A DNA stretch of 64,000 bases, from positions 124,001 through 188,000 of the forward strand of contig CAWIJL010000001.1 of assembly GCA_963836405.1 (NCBI GenBank). The letters are read 5' to 3'. Source of the DNA: CAWIJJ01 sp963836405. Lineage in GTDB: Bacteria > Acidobacteriota > Terriglobia > Bryobacterales > Bryobacteraceae. Position numbers and translations under genes: made by a program. Positions 54,990-63,558 of the stretch are shown here, one piece after another; the stretch's first letter is position 1; the number at the start of each line of letters is the position of its first letter. Below the pieces are notes generated by a model, which made no database searches, had not been told where the DNA came from, and was given only the letters and a program-made list of their open reading frames with translations.

Positions 54990-57900
54990 ATGCTCTCAAT
55001 ACCGTGGAATCAACGAAAGACCTCCTACAAGTTCGTCGTGATCGGATCCGGCTATGGAGGTTCGATCAACGCCGCGCGGATTTCGGCGGCGCTGGGCCAG
55101 CCGCATCAGTTATGCATACTGGAACGCGGCCGGGAGTGGCAGCCGGGCAACTTCCCCTCGGACGTACCCGGCGTCCTCCAGAACGCGCGCGGCGACACCA
55201 ACCCCCTGGGGCTGTACGAATTCCTGAACTACAAGGATATTTCCGTAATCAAGGGATCGGGCCTGGGCGGCACCTCGCTCATTAATGCCAACGTCGCCAT
55301 CGTTCCGGATGCGGAAGTCTACCGGTTGGCGGGCTGGCCCCGGAGTCTGCGTTACGAGGAGATGCTCGATTATTACGAGCGGGCGCGGAAGGTCCTGGCC
55401 GCCGAACCGGTACCGGACGCCCACACCCTGCTCAAGGTCCAGGCACTGCAAAAACGGGCGGCCGAGCTGAACACCGTGGCCACCCCGGTCAACGTGGCGG
55501 TGAACTTCAAGTTCGATGGTCCCAACGATCAGGGCGTGTTACAGCGGCCCTGCGTGAAATGCGGCGACTGCGTGACGGGATGCAACTTCGCGGCTAAGAA
55601 CACGCTCTACATGAACTATCTGCCGATGGCCGCAAAGAACGGCGCGGACATCTTCACGCAGATCAAGGTGGAGTGGATCGAGAAGCTGTCGAGCGGCGGG
55701 TGGCGAATCCACGGCCGCCACGTCTCGTCGCCGCTGGCGTCGGAATCCTTCACGCTCGACGCCGCCAATGTGATCCTGGCCGCCGGTGCGATCAACTCCA
55801 CCGAGATCCTGCTTCGCTCGGAAATGCACGGCCTGAAGGTAGCGCCACCGCTCGGCACGGCTTTCAGCGGCAACGGCGATTTCTTCGGGCTTGCCTACAA
55901 TGGCGCGGACGAGACTGACGTTCTCGGCTACGGGCAGCGGCAACCCGCAGCGAGCGGACCAGCGGCGCCCGGACCTTCGATTGTGGCGGTCATCCGCTAC
56001 AACGGTTCGGCACCTGTGGAGAAGCGGATTGCCATCGAGGACTTCTCGTTTCCGAGCGCCTATGTAGCCGCCGCCAAACTGGCGTTCGCGGCCATTCGCG
56101 GCGACGACACGCGCATCGGCGACGAGGAGGAACAGCGGCAGCGGGTCCTGACAGATCTCAACGCGGCGCAACAGTACGCACGGGATGGGGCGCTGAATCA
56201 CAGCATGCTGTACCTGGTGATGGGCATCGACGACGCCCGCGGAACGATGAACTTCGATGCGCCCTGGTTCGAACCGGACGGGCGCATGACGATTGAGTGG
56301 GACAAGGCCGGCCAGCAGATCGTGTTCACCCGCATGAACGAAGAACTGCGGCGCCATGCCCGCGCGCTGAGCGCCAACTTCATTTCCAACCCGACCTGGA
56401 ACGTTTTTGAGGCGCGGCACCTGATCACGGCACATCCGCTGGGCGGGTGTCCGATGGGCGAAGACTACCAGCACGGGGCGGTAGACGGATTCGGTCGCGT
56501 TTTTTCAGGGGACGGCAGCATTCACAACGGGCTGTTCGTTTCCGACGGCGCGCTGATTCCGTCGGCGCTCGGCGTGAATCCCTTCCTGACCATTTCCGCC
56601 GTGTCCGAACGGATCGCGGAGCGAAAGATCCGCGACATGCAGGGCGACCTGTATCCGAAGGCCGTCACGACCGTGAGCATGTCGGGTGCCGACCCGCTGG
56701 AGGTGATCGATTGGAGCGAAGCGCAACTTGAGCGCCTGTTCCGCCGCAGCCCGACATTGCCCATCGAGAAGATCGTGAACCAGGGCGGTGCGCCGCAGCC
56801 GGACGCCGCCACCCGCACGGTGCGCAACGACGGCTACTGGAAGGGGTTCTTCCCGAAGCAACATATCCTGAACGCTCTCTCCTCGGCGCTGTTCACGGGC
56901 TTCAAGAAAACGTTCGAAAAACGCGCCGGCAAATACGTGGGCGTGACCAGCGACACGGATGGCCGTATCACGGCGCACAACACGCTCGAACAGGTGCAGA
57001 TCGGCCGGCAGACGGGAACCCTCGAGCCCGGCAAATATATTCTGCTGCGGTACCTGGAGCCGGAATGGGCGGGCTTCTACGACATTCTGAAGGTGATCAA
57101 TGAGGACCTGATCATCGGCCGCGTGTACCTGGGACAGTATCCCACCGGAAACCGCGTTTTCACCTTTTCGATGACCCGCAAGTACGGCTTCGCGCAGATG
57201 ACGGTGGCCGACCACAACATGCTTTTCGACGCCGGCACGGTTCCCTCGAAGGAAACGCTGAACGGCGTGTGGCGGATGGACATGGTAAGCAACAACAATC
57301 ATCTGGCCACCGCGGCCTACCTTGGGTTCGAGTTGAAACCGGACGGGCGCCTCGCCAGCTATTACCGGCTGATGGGTCTGTTCGAAGGCCTGGTGCTGCC
57401 CAGTTTCACGCAGGATCATTTCCAGTTGAACGACTTTACGCCATTCCACGACGAGATCCGCCAGGTGGATGCCGATTTCATGGTAGGCAAGTACATCACG
57501 GGAATTGTCCCGGATATTTCGTCATTATGGAACGGCGCCAACCTGGGCATTCTCCACTCGCAGCCCGGCGGCCGCGAGTTCGGTTTCTATTACACGCTCA
57601 GCCGCACCACGGCTGCCGCCCTGCCGGCAAATGCGCTCCTTCGGCCGTTTCTGGAGGCGCAATTGCCGGACGGCGTGGGCCTCTCTTTCGATGAGGAGAT
57701 GACGGGATGGTTCTTCGACGGCGCAACCCTCGAAGGATCCGGCCGGCAGGCCGACCTCACCCTCAACGAGCGGATTCCCGAAACCGGAAAACCGGCGGGC
57801 GGCGCGCCCTGCTCCTTCCAGGTGAAGATTTCCGCGCGCGACATCAATGAGTTTGTGGATGGTCTGGCGCATGAAGCCGGCATCAAGGGCAGCATCCGTT

Positions 57901-59387
57901 TCGCCTCGCTGGACGGGGCGGCGGACGTGGAATGCCCAATCGACGAGCAGGCAAGCCGCTTCCAGTACCTGGTGGTAAACGAAGCCACAGGCGAGGCCGA
58001 GATGCGTTACCACCTGGTGTTTCGCAGCGGTCAGGTCGCGTACCTGCTGGAGGGCCGCAAGCATATGGGGCGGACGGGTGCGGGCGGCGTCAATGCGATT
58101 CGCGAGTTGCTGCGCAATTACACTACACTTTACTGCGACGTTTCGCGGCTCGACGAAGACAGGACCGCAGAACACCTGGGCCTGGCGTGGCTGAGGTTCC
58201 GGACGTTTGAGGATCTGGCCGCGGTGGGAAACCTGGCCGGCTTCCTCGGCTCGTTCACTGTGACCGGCACCACCGACCCCCGACTGCAATTGCAGGCGCG
58301 CATGCGATTCATCGCATTTACCGCCCAATTCGTGCAGCACGAGTACGATCCGCTTTCGCCGGACATCGGCCGCCTCGACGTGGATGTGCGCGCCGAAGTG
58401 CTGCGCGGCGCCACCACTCCGGACTACTTCAGCACGCGCCCCTCGACGGATCTTCAGGATATTCTTCGCGACAGTTCCACGCTGCCGCTCGAAAAGCTGC
58501 TGAACACGGGGGCCGTGACGCTCGATCTCGCGAATCAGCGGATCAACCGCGATCTCTTCTGGAAGGGCTCGTTTGCCCGCGACACCCTGGTGGGCTGGGA
58601 GGAGCGGGTACGCGGAGCCGGCCTGGGCGAGACTGCCGTCACGGGTGGAGCCGCTTTTGCGCCCGGCGCATTCTGGAAGCGCTTCGACAAAATAACCGGG
58701 GACGCCGCGTCGGGCTACGTGGTGAACTACGATATCGACGCGCTGCCTGGAAAGCCGCTGGTGCGCTCGGTCGCATATCCGGACGATAACCGGCGATACC
58801 TGCGCAAGGGCGATACGGTGCTTCTGCTGACTTACACCAACGATCCGTACAAGCCGGTCTATGACGTGATCAAGCTCGTGGACGAGAACAATGCGATCGG
58901 GGTGATGCACCTGGGCGAGTTCCCGAACGGCGTCGAGTTCGCAACCTTCGTTATGGCGCGCTACAGCTATCCGCTCGAGAACATGTCCGTGGACGACCAT
59001 CGCCTGTTGTTCGAGCGGCCGGACCTTTCCGCGCCCACCGCGGATGAGACCCAGGGCGATTGGGAAGGCCACCTGATCCTGCTCGACCACCCCGCCACTA
59101 CGCTGTTGACTCCGCCCAGACCGGCGCTCTTCCGCCTCGAGTCCGCGAATGGCCGCTTTCAGGTGGGTTTCGACGACGGAGGTGTTGTCGCATGGCGGGA
59201 GGAACCGGGCGAAGGAACCAACGAGCTGCGGGCGATCGATGCGGATACGCTGATTGGAAAATGGACGGCCACCACCATGCCCGCCCCGCTTCTAGAGGCG
59301 TTGCGAGGCTATGTGGAGCCCTATGCGGAATCGGCCGTTTTCTACTACCTGCTGCGGCGAATGAAGGCGGCGACCGGAAGGGCGTAA
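54990..59387 (+). CDS. Giant GMC-family (cholesterol-oxidase-like) oxidoreductase with duplicated C-terminal module
   Basis: A 1465-residue protein; ATG 54990 has GAGGTGG upstream. Residues ~1-560 are a GMC/COG2303 flavoenzyme: FAD motif GSGYGG (~19-24), GSGLGGTSLINANV, a C188-x2-C191-x2-C194-x3-C198 cluster (PCVKCGDCVTGCN) and HPLGGCPMG (His482) near the active site. The remaining 900 residues hold two related modules (~575-745 and ~1150-1340), each with an LPxEK start, a FWKG segment, YDxIKxVxExxxIG, an LGxxPxG turn and a DHxxLF end, separated by ~400 residues including an FVDG-, FRSG- and HMGRTGAGGVN-bearing domain. GMC enzymes of this branch oxidise sterols or alcohols. No signal peptide. 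It is divergent from the five-gene operon. Confidence 0.85.
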   Translation: MLSIPWNQRKTSYKFVVIGSGYGGSINAARISAALGQPHQLCILERGREWQPGNFPSDVPGVLQNARGDTNPLGLYEFLNYKDISVIKGSGLGGTSLINANVAIVPDAEVYRLAGWPRSLRYEEMLDYYERARKVLAAEPVPDAHTLLKVQALQKRAAELNTVATPVNVAVNFKFDGPNDQGVLQRPCVKCGDCVTGCNFAAKNTLYMNYLPMAAKNGADIFTQIKVEWIEKLSSGGWRIHGRHVSSPLASESFTLDAANVILAAGAINSTEILLRSEMHGLKVAPPLGTAFSGNGDFFGLAYNGADETDVLGYGQRQPAASGPAAPGPSIVAVIRYNGSAPVEKRIAIEDFSFPSAYVAAAKLAFAAIRGDDTRIGDEEEQRQRVLTDLNAAQQYARDGALNHSMLYLVMGIDDARGTMNFDAPWFEPDGRMTIEWDKAGQQIVFTRMNEELRRHARALSANFISNPTWNVFEARHLITAHPLGGCPMGEDYQHGAVDGFGRVFSGDGSIHNGLFVSDGALIPSALGVNPFLTISAVSERIAERKIRDMQGDLYPKAVTTVSMSGADPLEVIDWSEAQLERLFRRSPTLPIEKIVNQGGAPQPDAATRTVRNDGYWKGFFPKQHILNALSSALFTGFKKTFEKRAGKYVGVTSDTDGRITAHNTLEQVQIGRQTGTLEPGKYILLRYLEPEWAGFYDILKVINEDLIIGRVYLGQYPTGNRVFTFSMTRKYGFAQMTVADHNMLFDAGTVPSKETLNGVWRMDMVSNNNHLATAAYLGFELKPDGRLASYYRLMGLFEGLVLPSFTQDHFQLNDFTPFHDEIRQVDADFMVGKYITGIVPDISSLWNGANLGILHSQPGGREFGFYYTLSRTTAAALPANALLRPFLEAQLPDGVGLSFDEEMTGWFFDGATLEGSGRQADLTLNERIPETGKPAGGAPCSFQVKISARDINEFVDGLAHEAGIKGSIRFASLDGAADVECPIDEQASRFQYLVVNEATGEAEMRYHLVFRSGQVAYLLEGRKHMGRTGAGGVNAIRELLRNYTTLYCDVSRLDEDRTAEHLGLAWLRFRTFEDLAAVGNLAGFLGSFTVTGTTDPRLQLQARMRFIAFTAQFVQHEYDPLSPDIGRLDVDVRAEVLRGATTPDYFSTRPSTDLQDILRDSSTLPLEKLLNTGAVTLDLANQRINRDLFWKGSFARDTLVGWEERVRGAGLGETAVTGGAAFAPGAFWKRFDKITGDAASGYVVNYDIDALPGKPLVRSVAYPDDNRRYLRKGDTVLLLTYTNDPYKPVYDVIKLVDENNAIGVMHLGEFPNGVEFATFVMARYSYPLENMSVDDHRLLFERPDLSAPTADETQGDWEGHLILLDHPATTLLTPPRPALFRLESANGRFQVGFDDGGVVAWREEPGEGTNELRAIDADTLIGKWTATTMPAPLLEALRGYVEPYAESAVFYYLLRRMKAATGRA

Positions 59388-59391
59388 AATC

Positions 59392-60150
59392 GTGCGGATT
59401 TGCGGAGTTGTTGTTTCTCTTTGCGCCGCACTCTTCGCGCAACAGGCGGCTCGCCCGGCGTTTGAGGTCGCATCTATCAAAGCCAGCCAGGATCCGCCCG
59501 GCAGCGTAGTGGGCATTTCCGAAAGCAAGGGGCGCATCATTGCGAAGAACGTAACTTTGAAGCGTTGCGTGCGCGGCGCCTACGACGTGCCGGAGCCCCA
59601 AATCATCGGAGGGCCGCCGTGGATCGATCGGGATCGCTACTATATCGAAGCCAAGGCGACTGTGCCGGCCGGCGATCGGGAGTTGATGCTGATGCTCCAG
59701 ACGCTGCTCGCCGATCGATTCAAACTGGTGATGCACCGGGAGCAGAGGGCTATTCCCGGCTACAGGCTGGTGCTGGGAAAGGGGGGGCTGAGAGCCCAGG
59801 CATCCGCACCCGATCGCGGCAGCGTCGGTCATTCCCAACGGGGGCGCATTGAGGCGGAAGGCTGTACCATGGCGCAACTTGCCCTCAAGCTGGCGGAGGC
59901 GCTTCACCGGCCGGTGCTTGATGCGACGGGTGTGGCGAGGAGGTTCGATTTGAAGCTGGAGTGGGCGCCCGACGACATGCAGGCGAGACCGCCCGCCGCC
60001 GGCCAGCGCTCGGCTGGCGCGCCGGAGTTCAGTGCCGGGCCGTCGATCTTCGCGGCGGTGCAGGAGCAACTGGGGCTAAAGCTGGAATCCGGCAAGGTTC
60101 CGGCTGAAGTGCTGGTGATCGATTCTGCCGAGAAACCATTCGAGAACTGA
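59392..60150 (+). CDS. TIGR03435-family acidobacterial exported protein
   Basis: A 252-residue protein from GTG 59392, four bases after the GMC stop. It has a Sec signal and the family motifs FEVASIKAS, GGPPWIDRDRYYIEAKA, LLADRFKLVMHREQR, RPVLDATGVARRFDLKLEW and EQLGLKLESGKVPAEVLVID. This family is greatly expanded in Solibacter-type genomes and has no known function. It probably shares the transcript of the GMC gene. Confidence 0.9.
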   Translation: MRICGVVVSLCAALFAQQAARPAFEVASIKASQDPPGSVVGISESKGRIIAKNVTLKRCVRGAYDVPEPQIIGGPPWIDRDRYYIEAKATVPAGDRELMLMLQTLLADRFKLVMHREQRAIPGYRLVLGKGGLRAQASAPDRGSVGHSQRGRIEAEGCTMAQLALKLAEALHRPVLDATGVARRFDLKLEWAPDDMQARPPAAGQRSAGAPEFSAGPSIFAAVQEQLGLKLESGKVPAEVLVIDSAEKPFEN

Positions 60151-60212
60151 AGCACCGGTTTTGCTCGCCCGCAACACGCGGCGCCGCGCGATATGATGGG
60201 CGGCGAGATCCG

Positions 60213-62153
60213 ATGCAAGCGCTCCGAACTATCCTTTGCGCCGCCCTGATTGTCTCGCCCGCCATGTCCCAACCCAAATGGTGGATGGAGGAGCCGGTCC
60301 GGCTCGTGCAGACGAACTTGCGCGAAACCGACGGCACTCTCGATCCCGCGCGCCTGGTGCGCCAACTCCAAGAGTTTCCCGCCAATGCGCTGCTGATCGG
60401 CATGGGCGGGATCGTGGCATGGTATCCGACCACGGTGGACTTCCACTACGCCAGCCGCTACATTCCCGCCGGCCTGGACCTCTTCGGAGAAGTTCTGAAG
60501 GAAGCGCACGCGCGCCACATTCGCGTGATCGGGCGCTTCGACCTCAGCAAGACACAGAAGGCCGTCTTCGACGCTCACCCGGAGTGGTTCTTCCGCCGGC
60601 AGAACGGCGAACCCGTGGTCTACAACGGGCTCTATTCCACCTGCCTGAACGGCGGTTACTACCGCGATCACGCGCTCAAGATTTTGACCGAGGCGCTGGA
60701 ACGGTACGATGTGGACGGCCTGTTTTTCAACATGTTCGACAACCCGGCGAACGACTACAGCGGGAACCCGGTCGGCCTCTGCCATTGTGCAGCCTGCCAA
60801 GCGCGTTTTCGCGAGCAGTATCACCGCGATGTGCCGGCGCGTCCGGATGCCGAGTACCGGGCCTTTCTGGCGGCGTCCCGCGAGGAAGTGGCCGAGAGCA
60901 TCGCAACGCTGATTCACCGGATCCGCCCGCGTGCCGCATTTTGGACCTACTTACGGGCGCACACCGACGGCATCATGTCGGAATCGAACACCGCGGTCGA
61001 TCGCGCTCTGCCGATGTGGCCCTACTCGGCCAGCGACAACGTGAATCGGGCCCGCACCGCGGAGCCCGGCAAGATGGCTTTCAATCTCGCGATCGGCTTC
61101 GTGGATATTCCTTACCGGATGGTGACGGTCCCCGGCCCGGAAATCCAGTCGCGCCTCTATGAGAACATGGCCAACGGCGCGGGCCCCGCGTTCGTCGCGT
61201 TGGGTACGCTGGACCAGGAGGACGCGAGCGGGATCGCAGCGGCGCGCCCGGTTTTCGCCTGGCATCGCGATCATGCCGACTTGTACACGGGCCAGGAGAA
61301 TGCCGCCCGCGTGCTGTTGCTCGGCGGCGGCGGGAACGCGTACCGCGGTTTTTTCCGGCTGCTCTCCGAATTGCACATCCCGTTCGCTGTGCTGGAGGAC
61401 GAACGGCAGGTGGAGCCCCGCGCGCCGCAGTTCGACCTGGTGATTGCGCCGGGCCGGACGCCGCCGGAACTCGAGCGGTACGTCCGCGGCGGCGGCCGCC
61501 TGCTCGCGGCGGGCTTGGAGCCGCCGTCGTTCCTCGGCCTCAAGCCGGTGCGCCGTTGGGACGACACACGGTCGGCGTATTTTCGCGTTCAGGATCAGGA
61601 TGCGTTTCCTTCGCTACGCGGCACCCGGCTGTTGCTGCTCAACGGGCCCTACCTGGAAATCGAGCCCGTGCCGAAACCGCTGCTTACGCTGATTCCGCCG
61701 GCGATGTTCGGCCCACCGGAGCTGGTGGCGGCAGACGCCAGGGAGACAGACAAGCCTGGGCTGTTGTTGACGGACCGCGTGGCGTACCTGCCATGGGACG
61801 TGGGCAGCCTGTACTACCGGCTCAGCTCACCCGGTCACTCCGGGCTGGTGGCGGACCTGATCGACGGGCTCCTGCCGCACGGCAGGCAGTTGCGCACAAA
61901 CGCGCATCCGCTGGCGGAGATCACGGTGATGCGGCAGCCGGCACGCAATCGCACGCTCGTGCACTTCGTCAATCTTTCGGGCCATTCGCAGACCGGATAT
62001 TTCGCGCCCCTCGAGATGCGCGATATCGAAGTGGTGCTTGACCAGAATTTCCGCAAGGCGCGTGCCGAGGTTCTGGGGCAGGATCTCGACGTCTCCGGCC
62101 GCCGCTTCGTGCTTCCGAAGCTGGGCGCATATGAAGTGGTGACCATCGAGTAA
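60213..62153 (+). CDS. Sec-exported GHL6-like glycoside hydrolase (paralogue of the 16252 gene)
   Basis: A 646-residue protein with a Sec signal (MQALRTILCAALIVSPAMS). It shares a colinear set of motifs with the Tat-exported protein at 16252-18462: GGIVAWYPTTVDF, IRVIGRFDLS, DAHPEWFFRR, CHCAACQARF, then a flavodoxin/GATase-like part (FDLVIAPGRTPPELERYV) and a C-terminal beta domain (RTLVHFVNLSGHSQTGYF). The TIM-barrel part resembles hypothetical glycoside hydrolase family GHL6. The substrate is unknown. It is followed 30 bases later by a LarA-type gene, which suggests it releases a sugar acid that is then epimerised (inference). Confidence 0.75.
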   Translation: MQALRTILCAALIVSPAMSQPKWWMEEPVRLVQTNLRETDGTLDPARLVRQLQEFPANALLIGMGGIVAWYPTTVDFHYASRYIPAGLDLFGEVLKEAHARHIRVIGRFDLSKTQKAVFDAHPEWFFRRQNGEPVVYNGLYSTCLNGGYYRDHALKILTEALERYDVDGLFFNMFDNPANDYSGNPVGLCHCAACQARFREQYHRDVPARPDAEYRAFLAASREEVAESIATLIHRIRPRAAFWTYLRAHTDGIMSESNTAVDRALPMWPYSASDNVNRARTAEPGKMAFNLAIGFVDIPYRMVTVPGPEIQSRLYENMANGAGPAFVALGTLDQEDASGIAAARPVFAWHRDHADLYTGQENAARVLLLGGGGNAYRGFFRLLSELHIPFAVLEDERQVEPRAPQFDLVIAPGRTPPELERYVRGGGRLLAAGLEPPSFLGLKPVRRWDDTRSAYFRVQDQDAFPSLRGTRLLLLNGPYLEIEPVPKPLLTLIPPAMFGPPELVAADARETDKPGLLLTDRVAYLPWDVGSLYYRLSSPGHSGLVADLIDGLLPHGRQLRTNAHPLAEITVMRQPARNRTLVHFVNLSGHSQTGYFAPLEMRDIEVVLDQNFRKARAEVLGQDLDVSGRRFVLPKLGAYEVVTIE

Positions 62154-62183
62154 GGCGGCGGAAGATCGGCGGTCGGTAGTACG

Positions 62184-63482
62184 ATGGCGGTCATGCGGAT
62201 TAATCTCGCTTTCGGCAAAACGGGGATTTCGGCGGACCTGCCGGATCAATTCCGATATCGCGTTCTGGAGGCACGGACGGCCACGCCGCTGCCGGACGCG
62301 AACGGCGCCCTCGAAGCGGCCCTCGACCGGCCGCTCGGCACGCCGCCGCTGGCCGAAATGGCGCGAGGCAAGAGCTCGGCCGCGATATCCGTCTGCGACA
62401 TCACAAGGCCCGCGCCCAATCGCCTGACGCTCCCGCTGGTACTCCGCCGCCTGGAAGCATCTGGCATTGCGCGAGAGCGGATCACCATCCTGATTGCCAC
62501 CGGACTGCACCGTCCCGCCACGCCAGAAGAAATATGCGAGATTTGCGGCGAGGAAATCGCGGCGGCATACCGGGTGGTGAATCACGATGCGCGCAACCTC
62601 GCGTCCCACCGCGCGCTCGGTTCCACGCGCTCCGGCACGCCGGTCTATATCGACGAGCGCTTCGCCTCGGCGGACCTTCACATCACCCTCGGGTTCATCG
62701 AGCCGCACCTGATGCTCGGGTTTTCGGGTGGACGGAAGCTCGTTGCTCCGGGGCTGGCGGCGCAGGAAACCATCAAGGTGCTGCACAGCCCTAAATTCAT
62801 GCGAGATGTGCGATCCGTAGAAGGTTCGATCGAGGACAACCCGCTGCACCGCGAACTACTGGAGATCGCGAGGATGGCGCGGCACGATTTCATTCTGGAC
62901 GTGGCGCTGGCCCGCGACCGCTCCATCGCCGGCGTCTTCGCCGGGGACCCGGTGGAGGCGCATCGACGCGGCGTGGAGTTCGTCTCCGAGGTGCTGCTCG
63001 AGACTCTGGACGAACCGGTGGATTGCGCGATCACCTCGGCCGCCGGGTATCCGCTCGACCTGACTTACTACCAAACAATCAAAGGGGTGACGGCGGCGTC
63101 CCACATCGTTAAGCCGGGCGGCGCGATCCTGATCGTGGGCGCCTGTGCCGAGGGGGCCGGCGCTCCGGAGTTCGCACATATGCTGCGCGACGGCATTTCG
63201 GACGCGGAGTTTCTCGCGCGCATCGCGGGATCTCCGGTGACCATCGATCAGTGGCAACTCGAGAAACTGGCCCTGGTGAGCACGCGGCAGCGCCTTCTCT
63301 GGTATGTGCCGGGGCTTCCGTCCGAGTATCACGCAGGCCTCTGGGGCAGGTCCTTCGGGACGATCGAATCGGCCATCGCGGAGCTGGGCTCCTCGCTGCC
63401 GGCCGGCGCAAAGGTGGCGGTGATCCCGGACGGCCCGTACGTTCTCGCCAAGACGCGCGGCCTCGAGGCAGCGCTCCGGTAA
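62184..63482 (+). CDS. LarA-type nickel-pincer racemase/epimerase
   Basis: A 432-residue protein. The residues that hold the nickel-pincer nucleotide cofactor in Lactobacillus LarA are present at identical spacing: His109 (ATGLHRPAT), His175 (GFIEPHLMLGF), Lys185 (SGGRKLVAPG) and His201 (VLHSP), against 108, 174, 184 and 200. The SAAGYPLDLTYYQTIKG segment is also conserved. LarA interconverts lactate enantiomers, and homologues epimerise other 2-hydroxyacids including sugar acids. The cofactor needs LarB, LarC and LarE, which are not in this window. A second ATG at 62193 is possible. It lies in the same orientation as the GHL6-like gene. Confidence 0.9.
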   Translation: MAVMRINLAFGKTGISADLPDQFRYRVLEARTATPLPDANGALEAALDRPLGTPPLAEMARGKSSAAISVCDITRPAPNRLTLPLVLRRLEASGIARERITILIATGLHRPATPEEICEICGEEIAAAYRVVNHDARNLASHRALGSTRSGTPVYIDERFASADLHITLGFIEPHLMLGFSGGRKLVAPGLAAQETIKVLHSPKFMRDVRSVEGSIEDNPLHRELLEIARMARHDFILDVALARDRSIAGVFAGDPVEAHRRGVEFVSEVLLETLDEPVDCAITSAAGYPLDLTYYQTIKGVTAASHIVKPGGAILIVGACAEGAGAPEFAHMLRDGISDAEFLARIAGSPVTIDQWQLEKLALVSTRQRLLWYVPGLPSEYHAGLWGRSFGTIESAIAELGSSLPAGAKVAVIPDGPYVLAKTRGLEAALR

Positions 63483-63558
63483 ACGTCTACGCCGAGTGGA
63501 GCGCGGCCACCAGACCGACTTCGGATCCCACACCAAACTCTCGATTACGCCATCGCCC

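Noticed and set aside
57525..59090. 521-codon minus-strand frame
   Set aside because: Antisense shadow of the GMC enzyme with atypical composition.
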